Assembly: GCA_964342525.1 (NCBI GenBank)
Contig: CAYFGQ010000008.1
Location: 1-64,000 of the forward strand
Origin: G963676205 sp964342525
GTDB taxonomy: Bacteria; Campylobacterota; Campylobacteria; Campylobacterales; Arcobacteraceae
Direction: 5' to 3'
DNA length: 64,000 bases
Below are positions 43,044 through 50,472 of the stretch, in pieces. A program made the position numbers and the translations under genes. Under the pieces are notes generated by a model. It saw nothing but the letters and a program-made list of their open reading frames with translations. It searched no databases and had not been told where the DNA came from. Position 1 is the first letter of the stretch, and each line of letters opens with the position of its first letter.

Positions 43044-43343
43044 ATGAAGAAAATTGCAATGGCAATATTATGTGCAGCAAGCTTAACATATGCGGCTGAC
43101 AACTACGATCCTGTAAAAGGAGAGATGTTATCTCTATCATGTGCATCATGTCATGGAACTGATGGTAGATCAGTTGCTATTACTCCTGCAATCGCAGGAA
43201 TGGAAAAGATTACTCTATATAATAAATTACTAGATTACAAATATGGAAGAACTCAAGGTACTATCATGCAAAAGCATGCAAAAGGTTTTTCTGATGCTGA
43301 GTTAAAGCAAGTTGCAACATATTTCTCAAAAGTAAAAAGATAA
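43044..43343 (+). CDS. fccA: c-type cytochrome subunit of sulfide dehydrogenase
   Basis: A 99-aa periplasmic monohaem cytochrome: signal peptide MKKIAMAILCAASLTYA, haem motif CASCHGTDGRSV at residues 31-35, and the sixth-ligand region QGTIMQKHAKGF with Met. This is the small FccA-type subunit that accepts electrons from the flavoprotein encoded 10 bp downstream. AAGGTGAA precedes the ATG. The family also includes soluble cytochromes c4/c553, but its pairing with the flavoprotein supports the FccA role. Confidence 0.88.
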   Translation: MKKIAMAILCAASLTYAADNYDPVKGEMLSLSCASCHGTDGRSVAITPAIAGMEKITLYNKLLDYKYGRTQGTIMQKHAKGFSDAELKQVATYFSKVKR

Positions 43344-43353
43344 GGGGTAGATC

Positions 43354-44652
43354 ATGATGAATAGAAGACATTTTAATAAAGTACTTTTAGGAGCTACGGC
43401 TTTATCTTTTGCAGCGTGTAGTAGTATGAAACAAAGCTTAGGTGAAATGCCTGAGAGTGGTGATAGAGTTGTTGTAGTTGGTGGTGGTTTTGGTGGTGCT
43501 ACTGCTGCAAAATATATCAAAAGATTCTCTCCTGAGACTGAAGTTGTATTAGTAGAGATGAACAAAGTATATCATACTTGTCCATTTGGAAATACAGTTT
43601 TAGCTGGAATCAATGATATCTCTTACATTAGACATGACTATAAAACTTTAGAGAAGAAATATAAGATCAAAGTTGTACATAAAAAAGCATCTAAAGTGGA
43701 TGGGAAAGCTAAAAAAGTTATCCTTGAAGATGGTACAATGATCCCTTATACTAAAGCAGTAGTTGCTCCTGGTATCGATTTCAAATTTGAAAAAGGATAT
43801 GAAGCAGATTCAGAGATGTATGCACCTCACGCATATAAAGCTGGGCCACAAACTACACTTTTAAGAAAACAATTAGAAGAAATGAAAGATGGTGGAACAT
43901 TTGTAATGGTAGCACCTCAAAATCCATTTAGATGTCCTCCTGGTCCATATGAAAGAATATCTTTAATTGCTGATTATTTCAAAAAGAATAAGCCAAACTC
44001 TAAGATCGTAATCCTAGATCAAAAAGGAAAATTCTCTAAGCAAGGTCTATTTACAGAAGCTTGGGAAAACTTATATGGTGAGATGATTGATTGGAGAAGT
44101 GTAGAATTTGGTGGTAAATGTGAGAAAGTTGATCCAAGAAATAGAGTTGTAACAACTGATGAAGGTGATGTAAAAGCTGACGTTCTTAACTATATCCCAA
44201 ATCAAAAAGCTGGTCAAATTGCATTTGATTCTGGACTTACAAAAGGTGATTGGTGTCCTGTAAATAGAATGACTTGGGAGTCTTCTTTAGTATCAGAAGT
44301 ATATGTAATTGGTGATGCGTCAATTGCTTCAGCTATGCCAAAATCTGGATTCTCAGCAAACTCTCAAGCTAAAGTAGCTGCTCTTCAAATCTCAAGAGCA
44401 CTTAAAGGTAAAGGTCCTGTGACTCCACCAAAATTAGCTAATACTTGTTACTCTTTAGTATCTGAGGAGTATGGTATTACAGTTGCGGCTGTATATGAGG
44501 CATTCCCAGATAAGATTGTAAAAGTTAAAGGTTCTGGTGGACTAAGCCCAATGGGATCATATAAAGATGAAAAAATCATTAGTATGAGACTTCAAGAGGG
44601 TGCATTTGCAAGAGGTTGGTATAAAAACCAAACTCAAGATATCTTTAGATAA
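43354..44652 (+). CDS. fccB: flavocytochrome c sulfide dehydrogenase, flavoprotein subunit
   Basis: A 432-aa flavoprotein with a twin-arginine signal (MNRRHFNKVLLGATALSFAA). The FAD motif VVVVGGGFGGATAAKYI starts near residue 39. The redox-active cysteines of the family are present at FRCPPGPYERISL and in NTCYSLVSEEYG. It also has VYVIGDASIASAMPKSGFSA, which binds the FAD ribityl chain. It oxidises sulfide to elemental sulfur or polysulfide in the periplasm and passes electrons to FccA and then cytochrome c. The Tat signal fits folding with FAD before export. Confidence 0.93.
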   Translation: MMNRRHFNKVLLGATALSFAACSSMKQSLGEMPESGDRVVVVGGGFGGATAAKYIKRFSPETEVVLVEMNKVYHTCPFGNTVLAGINDISYIRHDYKTLEKKYKIKVVHKKASKVDGKAKKVILEDGTMIPYTKAVVAPGIDFKFEKGYEADSEMYAPHAYKAGPQTTLLRKQLEEMKDGGTFVMVAPQNPFRCPPGPYERISLIADYFKKNKPNSKIVILDQKGKFSKQGLFTEAWENLYGEMIDWRSVEFGGKCEKVDPRNRVVTTDEGDVKADVLNYIPNQKAGQIAFDSGLTKGDWCPVNRMTWESSLVSEVYVIGDASIASAMPKSGFSANSQAKVAALQISRALKGKGPVTPPKLANTCYSLVSEEYGITVAAVYEAFPDKIVKVKGSGGLSPMGSYKDEKIISMRLQEGAFARGWYKNQTQDIFR

Positions 44653-44663
44653 TTCACTTCAAA

Positions 44664-44691
44664 TCTATAGTAGAGCTTTCTCTACTATAGA
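44664..44691. terminator. intrinsic terminator of fccAB
   Basis: Perfect 12-bp stem TCTATAGTAGAG / CTCTACTATAGA with a 4-nt loop, followed by ATTTTAAAAT, 12 bp after the fccB stop. Confidence 0.8.
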
Positions 44692-44867
44692 ATTTTAAAA
44701 TAATAATCTACATTATAAAAACTTCCAATACTAATTTAAGGTTAGTTACTAAATAGAAACCTTTTTAAAATCTACATTAAGTTTAAAAAATAATTTCAAA
44801 AAATAAGTATACTTTTGGTATATTAAATAGTTAAATTAAACAAACTATTATCTACACTGGAAAAAAA

Positions 44868-46865
44868 TTGGAAATATTAGGAAGAAAAAACTCTTATACA
44901 AAAATCACAGCCAAAATTATGGGGCTAACACTAATCGTAACACTTTCATTTGCTTATTTTTATGGGGAGTATTTAAAATCCCAATCAATAGAAAAACTTT
45001 CAAAATCAGATGCACAACAAACAAGTAAACTTGTATTTGAATCTTTGTATTCTGCTATGGAGAAAGGTTGGACTAAAAAAGATTTAGAAAATATTGTACA
45101 TAGATTAAACAACGTAAATAAAGATCTTAAGATAAATGTATATAGATCAGAAGTAGTAGTAAAAGATTTTGGTGAAATTCAAAACGATAAAGAGGTAAGA
45201 GAGTCGCATGAAAGTGTAAAAAAAGCTCTTAAAAATGAAGAGATACTAAATATAATCAAAGATCAAAATATAGATTATTATTATCCAATTATTGCCACTG
45301 AAAATTGTTTAAAATGTCACGTAAGTGCAAATGTAAATGATGTAATGGGTGTGATAAACATCCTATATCCTGTAGTTGATCTAAAGGTATCACTAAATGA
45401 GATGGTGAATTTTTTCATATATTTTCTTATAGTATTTACTGTAGTTTTATTTTTGATCTTATTTTTGGAGTTTGATAAGTACCTATTAAAGCCAATTAAA
45501 AACTTTGTAACTATGATTAATAGTATCTCTAAGAGTCATGATATCACAAAAAGAATAGAACTTATTGATGATGTGGAAGAGATAAGCTCCATGCAAGAAG
45601 TATTTAATGAGATGCTTGATTCCATTGAATTCCAGTTTTATAATGATCATCTTACAAAACTACCAAATAGAAGAAAACTAATTGAGATACTAGAGCGTAG
45701 AGAAACAAAAGTATTGATGATAGTAAATATAGATAAATTTCAAGAGATAAATGATCTATTTGGACATAATGAGGGTGATACTATACTTATAGAGTTTGCG
45801 GCATTTTTAAAAGGGAAATTACCTGAGGGAACAATGTTATTTAAACTTCATTCTGATGAATATGGGATATTATTTTCACAAGATTATGATATAGAGTATT
45901 TTGAGAGTTTTACTTCTATGCTAATCGCTTCAATCACAAAAGCAAAATTTTATGTGGATAATGGAAAGAGTAATATTTTCCTAAACTGTACCATAGGTAT
46001 AGCCCATGGAAATTCACTGCTTCTTACAAATTCAGATATTGCTTTAAAGCAGGCTAAAAAAAGAAAAAAAGATTATCTTATCTATGATCCATCTATGCAA
46101 GTAGAACACCAATATGAACAAAATCTTCAGTGGACAAAAAAGATAAGAGATGCCATAAGAGATGATAAAATAGTTTGTTTATTCCAACCAATAGTGGATT
46201 GTGAAACTCAAAAGATTGTAAAATATGAATCTTTAATAAGAATGGAAGATGAAAAGGGTGAGTATATCTCTCCTATGTACTTTTTAGACCTTGCAAAGAA
46301 AAATAAACTATACCATGAACTTACAAAAATAGTGATAGATAAAACTATCCAAGCCTTTGCAAGCTCAAAATATCAAGTATCTATAAATCTTTCTGTAGAT
46401 GATATTTTAAATACAGAGATAGTAGAACTTCTAAAAAAGAGACTAAAAGAGACAGGTATAGGATCAAGACTTGTATTTGAGATCATAGAGTCTGAGGGTA
46501 TAGAAAACTTTGAGAGTGTAATGGAGTTTATCGAAGATATCAAACAATATGGATGTAAAATATCTATAGATGACTTTGGTACAGGTTATTCAAATTTTGA
46601 GTATCTTATGAAGTTAAAAGTGGATTATATCAAGATAGATGCCTCTATGATAAAAAATATAGATGTAAATACAGAATCAGAAATGATCACGGAGACCATA
46701 GTAGATTTTGCTAAAAAGTTTGGTATTAAAACTATTGCTGAATTTGTTTATTCAAAAAGTGTATATGAAAAGGTATTTGATCTTGGTGTAGATTATGCAC
46801 AAGGTTATTACTTTGGTAAACCTGAGCCTTTAGATAAAAAGAAGAAAATAAAAAAGAAAAAGTGA
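44868..46865 (+). CDS. haem-binding membrane GGDEF/EAL protein
   Basis: A 665-aa protein. TM helices at about 14-30 and 185-205 flank a periplasmic domain with a haem-type CLKCH motif (C147-H151; Tll0287-like). The GGDEF domain has a degenerate signature (HSDEY), so no cyclase activity is expected. The EAL domain keeps ESLIRMED, INLSVDDIL, EIIESEG, IDDFGTGYSNFEYL and IDASMIKNI, so it may hydrolyse c-di-GMP. It starts with TTG at 44868; the Shine-Dalgarno CTGGAAAA is weak. It lies downstream of the sulfide dehydrogenase genes, suggesting a redox signal. Confidence 0.85.
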   Translation: MEILGRKNSYTKITAKIMGLTLIVTLSFAYFYGEYLKSQSIEKLSKSDAQQTSKLVFESLYSAMEKGWTKKDLENIVHRLNNVNKDLKINVYRSEVVVKDFGEIQNDKEVRESHESVKKALKNEEILNIIKDQNIDYYYPIIATENCLKCHVSANVNDVMGVINILYPVVDLKVSLNEMVNFFIYFLIVFTVVLFLILFLEFDKYLLKPIKNFVTMINSISKSHDITKRIELIDDVEEISSMQEVFNEMLDSIEFQFYNDHLTKLPNRRKLIEILERRETKVLMIVNIDKFQEINDLFGHNEGDTILIEFAAFLKGKLPEGTMLFKLHSDEYGILFSQDYDIEYFESFTSMLIASITKAKFYVDNGKSNIFLNCTIGIAHGNSLLLTNSDIALKQAKKRKKDYLIYDPSMQVEHQYEQNLQWTKKIRDAIRDDKIVCLFQPIVDCETQKIVKYESLIRMEDEKGEYISPMYFLDLAKKNKLYHELTKIVIDKTIQAFASSKYQVSINLSVDDILNTEIVELLKKRLKETGIGSRLVFEIIESEGIENFESVMEFIEDIKQYGCKISIDDFGTGYSNFEYLMKLKVDYIKIDASMIKNIDVNTESEMITETIVDFAKKFGIKTIAEFVYSKSVYEKVFDLGVDYAQGYYFGKPEPLDKKKKIKKKK

Positions 46866-46886
46866 TATAAGTTTAAAACTTATATC
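46864..46886. terminator. bidirectional terminator
   Basis: 11-bp arms GATATAAGTTT and AAACTTATATC with one central base, spanning the two convergent stop codons. Confidence 0.7.
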
Positions 46887-47433
46887 CAAATTCTTCTATA
46901 TCTTTATGACATATTTCTTCAATATGTTTAGCCATTTTGGGAGTATAATACTCTTGATATTTTTTATGATCTGTTCCATTAATATTAGGAATAGAATCTA
47001 TACTGATACCAAACTTTGAAAAAATATCTTTAAGGTCTTTTTCATAGTTTTCAAATTTTCCTATATAATCTATACATTTTTTTTTATCTTTGTAAATATA
47101 ATCATATTGACAAGGTCGAAAACTATGGATCTTGGCATTATTAAATTCTTCAAAATTTAATATGTAATCTTCAAAACTAAATTTTTTATCTTTTGCTACA
47201 TCTTTTGTAAGAAGCTTATACCATGAAAGAACTCTATCCCAAGGGTTTCGAACAAAAGCAAATGTTTTATACTTATTTAAAATATCAAAATCCTCTAATA
47301 AATTCACATGACCATGGAAAAATTCTTTTTCATAAGTTTTTAAAGATAATTTATGACACATTTCTCTTATGGACGTACCACCAGTTCTTTGTATATGTAT
47401 AAACATAAAATTATGGGAATCACAAACTAGCAA
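46873..47433 (-). CDS. sulfotransferase family 2 protein
   Basis: A 186-aa PAPS-dependent sulfotransferase. The 5'-phosphosulfate loop FIHIQRTGGTSIR spans residues 11-23 and the 3'-phosphate region FAFVRNPWDRVLSWYK begins near residue 58. The protein is shorter than the ~250-aa animal enzymes but both PAPS motifs are intact. The C-terminal half is Lys/Tyr-rich and probably binds the acceptor, which is unknown (glycan or lipid). No cell-wall gene is near. It is convergent with the EAL gene. Confidence 0.85.
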   Translation of the reverse strand: MLVCDSHNFMFIHIQRTGGTSIREMCHKLSLKTYEKEFFHGHVNLLEDFDILNKYKTFAFVRNPWDRVLSWYKLLTKDVAKDKKFSFEDYILNFEEFNNAKIHSFRPCQYDYIYKDKKKCIDYIGKFENYEKDLKDIFSKFGISIDSIPNINGTDHKKYQEYYTPKMAKHIEEICHKDIEEFGYKF

Positions 47434-47514
47434 AAGATCTCCTAATTATTTTTATAGTTATTTTACTAAAGTAATCTAAAAATAAGGAAAAGTAGTAATT
47501 ATTTTTACTTTTAT

Positions 47515-47989
47515 TTAGGTTATGTTTTTATAAGCAAAGGTTCTAAAAGCTTTAAAGCCTAATTTATCCCAAGCTTGCTTAGCTACAAGGTTCTCAACTA
47601 GATATGAAAGTTCTATAGTTTGTATCCCTTTATCTTTTGCCCAAGATTCAATCCCTTTTAAAAGTATAGAAGCTATCTTTCTACCCCCTTTGTTTCTCAT
47701 CAACCCAACACATAGATATATAAGCAACTTTTTGTAATTTACTTGGAGGAAAAGAAGAATCTTGTATAGATGCACTTATCGCTCCTACAGCTTTACCCTC
47801 TATCTCATAAATAAGAGTTAGTGAGTTTTTATCAGCTAAGAGATTTTTTGCCATGTTAAGAGTAGATTCATCCACTTCGCTAGGTAAGTTATCTATATAG
47901 ATATTTGAGCCTTGCTCTTTTAGATATAAAGAAAGATTTATTAGACACTCAGCTATATAGTTTGTGTCATTTGTATTTGCTTTTCTCAT
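47515..47989 (-). pseudogene. GNAT acetyltransferase interrupted by a G5 frameshift
   Basis: The N-terminal part (47989-47690) reads MRKANTNDTNYIAECLI to VDEKQRG and then stops. The C-terminal part continues in another frame with RKIASILLKGIESWAKDKG, VAKQAWDKLGFKAFRTFAYK. Removing one G from the GGGGG run (minus strand, 47688-47684) fuses them into QRGRKIAS, the normal acetyl-CoA motif A of GNATs. It is therefore a one-base frameshift in a short G-run, either a real mutation, a slip-prone tract or a sequencing error. Confidence 0.85.
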
Positions 47990-48036
47990 AGGGTAAGTAT
48001 AACATCATTAGATTAAAGAGAATAGAGTTTTTATTT

Positions 48037-49164
48037 TTAATTTAACTGCTTCTTTAACATCTTAGCAGCCATAGCATATCCACCATTTGAAGCATCTACA
48101 AAGTGGATATGTTTTCCATGTCTCTCAAAGATAAGGCAGGTCATCAAAGATGAATCTGCCTTATGGATACCATAAAAAAGGTTTTGATCCTTATACTCTT
48201 TTTCTAGGTACTCTTCAAGCTCTTTTGTTTGGGTATAGTTTGTAGTAACTATCATACGAAGCATATCATCGAATTTTTCTGTATCGGTTGTAGATACAAT
48301 TCTATCTTTATAGTTTGCCCACTCATTTATTTTAAACTTCATTAAAAAATCACCGATACTATTTATCATTTTTATTTTAAATAAGATAAGCATTTTTATA
48401 AAAGCATTTTGGGCATATATAGAAGCTTCAGTATTTAGACTTTTATCATCATAGGATAAGCTCAAGTTATCTTTTACAATAGGGTGTCTAGTGTAAGTAT
48501 CACCTAAGATATCTTCTAAGTTTTCAAGTATATTTTCATAGCTAGTATCATCATTTGCTTTTATAAGTATAGATAGGGTTTCATCCTTTGGACTAGGTAT
48601 CGCTTCCCATCTACACTCTAGTCCTTCAATATCCACTTCAAAATTATCATCTATCTTATCTTTTATCTCATACTTATCAGAATTTTTAAGTAAAAAATCA
48701 CAATACTCTAAACCACCACCTTTTATAATAGCTTGGGAATAATCCTTTGAGACTTTAAACTTAGTGATTAAAATCTCCTTTTGATCCCCATAAATATCTT
48801 TAATAGGAACTATACCTATCCGTAAATGTAAATCATAAGCATCCATAGAAATTTTTTGAATAGCCAAAAGAGCTTGTCTAGATCTATCAAAAAGGCTAGG
48901 AGGAATAAGTAAAAATGCTCCATCCCCACCAAAGATAAAAGGGATATCAATCTTTCTATCAATATTCAAAATAGATATAATAGTAAGAGCACCTATCATA
49001 TTCACATCTTTATATTGACCATTTTCTATAGCCTTTGTAGAACCCTTCACATCAGATACTATCACATACCAATCATCAGGCAAGGCTTTGTATTGATCAT
49101 TTTTAGAGATATCTTTTAGATCATCAAACTCTTTTAGTTGGCTATAGAAATTGTTTGTGTTCAT
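48037..49164 (-). CDS. DUF3095 family, nucleotidyl-cyclase-like protein
   Basis: A 375-aa cytosolic protein of the DUF3095 family. The first part has a class III nucleotidyl-cyclase-like layout: IVSDVKGSTKAIENG with the metal-binding Asp near residue 38, and FIFGGDGAFLLIPP supplying the second acidic loop. The C-terminal half is helical (ILENLEDILGDTYT, then a LILFKIKMINSIGDFLMKF segment), with KADSSLMTCLIF and HFVDASNGGYAMAAKM at the end. Cyclase activity is not proven. It is divergent from the twin-ATPase operon and its palindromic operators, so they may be co-regulated. Confidence 0.82.
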   Translation of the reverse strand: MNTNNFYSQLKEFDDLKDISKNDQYKALPDDWYVIVSDVKGSTKAIENGQYKDVNMIGALTIISILNIDRKIDIPFIFGGDGAFLLIPPSLFDRSRQALLAIQKISMDAYDLHLRIGIVPIKDIYGDQKEILITKFKVSKDYSQAIIKGGGLEYCDFLLKNSDKYEIKDKIDDNFEVDIEGLECRWEAIPSPKDETLSILIKANDDTSYENILENLEDILGDTYTRHPIVKDNLSLSYDDKSLNTEASIYAQNAFIKMLILFKIKMINSIGDFLMKFKINEWANYKDRIVSTTDTEKFDDMLRMIVTTNYTQTKELEEYLEKEYKDQNLFYGIHKADSSLMTCLIFERHGKHIHFVDASNGGYAMAAKMLKKQLN

Positions 49165-49225
49165 GCCTTTCCTTTTGTGACGATATTTAATTTCTAATTG
49201 TATCAGAATCTTTATATTTTATATA

Positions 49226-49299
49226 TGACAAAATAAAATTTGTCAAAAGTATTGACAAAATATTTTTTGTCAGATATAATGACAAAATAAAATTTGTCA
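49226..49299. repeat. three iterated palindromes with 27-bp period over a promoter
   Basis: TGACAAAATAAAATTTGTCA at 49226-49245 and 49280-49299, and TGACAAAATATTTTTTGTCA at 49253-49272, start exactly 27 bp apart. Each is a TGACAAA...TTTGTCA palindrome; arms and core are AT-rich. They surround the ATPase-operon promoter. The layout resembles a cooperative repressor array or iterons. Confidence 0.85.
49252..49280 (+). promoter_or_regulatory. consensus sigma-70 promoter of ATPase operon
   Basis: TTGACA (49252-49257), 17-bp spacer, TATAAT (49275-49280). The -35 lies in the middle palindrome and the -10 ends at the third, so a bound protein would block RNA polymerase. Confidence 0.85.
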
Positions 49300-49311
49300 A
49301 AAGGAATATCT

Positions 49312-50472
49312 ATGAAAATTGTAGTAGGACAAGCTGTACATGGTGAGGATTTTTGGAAAAGAGAAGATGAACTTCTAGATATTTGGGATGCTATTGAGAG
49401 TGGAAGTCATATATTGATATCTGCACCAAGAAGAGTAGGGAAAACTTCTATTATGCACAATATCAAAGAGAATCCAAAATCTAACTTTATAGCGATATAT
49501 ATAAATACAGAATCTGCAGATAGTGAAGTGGAATTTTGGCAAAAACTTTTTCATCATATGTTAGATGAAGAGTTTGTTAATAAACTAAAAGCTATAGCTA
49601 AAAACTTATGGCAAAAATTAAAAGGGATAAAGCTTAAAAAAATCACAGCAGCAGGTGTAGAGTTTGGTGATGGTGAAGTTCTTGATTATAAAGAAGCTTT
49701 TACAAGACTTATAGATGATCTTGATAGTGATAAGAAAATTATAATTATGATAGATGAGTTTGCTCAGACTATTGAAAATATCATTAAATATGAAGATGAA
49801 AAAAATGCAAATAAGCTTTTAAAGGTACATAGGGAGCTTAGACAAGATACAAAAATATCATCAAAAGTGGCTTTTATATACGCAGGCTCAATTGGACTTG
49901 AGAGTGTTGTAGCTAAGATGGGATCATCAAAACATATTAATGATCTTAATAGTATAAAAGTATCACAATTACATCCAAATGAAGCAAAAGAGTTTATAGA
50001 AAAACTTTGCTCAAATAATCAAATAGAGATAGCTGATAGTGAGATAGAATATATTATAGAAAAAATTGAGTGGCTTATCCCTTTTTATATTCAACTTATA
50101 CTTCAAGAGTGTAAAAAACTATATAGAAAAGAGAAAAACATAACTAAAGAGTCAATAGATAGAGCTATAGAAAATTCCTTGGAACATAGAAATCATTTTG
50201 AGAGTTGGCAAGATAAATTGAAAAAAGCATTTTCTAATGAGACATATCTTTTCTCTAAAGAAGTTTTAAATCTAATAAGCGAAAATTTTACTTTAGATTT
50301 AAATGATATTATAAATATATCAGTAAAACATAAACTTAGTGAAGATGAGGCTAGAGAGACTTTACACTCTTTAGTATATGATGGGTATATAAACAATAAT
50401 GAGGATAGAAAAATATATAGATTTAATTCTCCAATTTTAAGAATGTGGTGGTATCAAAATGTTGCTAACTAG
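49312..50472 (+). CDS. archaeal-type AAA ATPase, first of twin pair
   Basis: A 386-aa STAND-like ATPase. Walker A SAPRRVGKTSIMHNI falls near residues 40-54, Walker B KKIIIMIDEFAQT near 145-157, and a sensor-1-like FIYAGSIGLE. The C-terminus (about 300-386) forms a winged-helix-like segment (DEARETLHSLVYDGYINN, FNSPILRMWWYQN). The longer reading from TTG 49294 lies inside an operator palindrome; ATG at 49312 has an AAAAGGAAT Shine-Dalgarno and is preferred. It overlaps the next gene by 14 bp. The function is unknown; DNA or nucleic-acid remodelling, or defence, is plausible. Confidence 0.8.
   Translation: MKIVVGQAVHGEDFWKREDELLDIWDAIESGSHILISAPRRVGKTSIMHNIKENPKSNFIAIYINTESADSEVEFWQKLFHHMLDEEFVNKLKAIAKNLWQKLKGIKLKKITAAGVEFGDGEVLDYKEAFTRLIDDLDSDKKIIIMIDEFAQTIENIIKYEDEKNANKLLKVHRELRQDTKISSKVAFIYAGSIGLESVVAKMGSSKHINDLNSIKVSQLHPNEAKEFIEKLCSNNQIEIADSEIEYIIEKIEWLIPFYIQLILQECKKLYRKEKNITKESIDRAIENSLEHRNHFESWQDKLKKAFSNETYLFSKEVLNLISENFTLDLNDIINISVKHKLSEDEARETLHSLVYDGYINNNEDRKIYRFNSPILRMWWYQNVAN

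Noticed and set aside
47684..47688. Phase-variable poly-G tract
   Set aside because: Only five G residues; typical variable tracts in Campylobacterota are longer. Kept as frameshift instead.
49226..49299. CRISPR array
   Set aside because: Three repeats are palindromic, with 7-bp gaps too short for spacers, and no cas genes are present.
49294..49311. TTG start six codons upstream of the first twin ATPase
   Set aside because: It lies within the third operator palindrome and has no Shine-Dalgarno; ATG at 49312 follows AAAAGGAAT.
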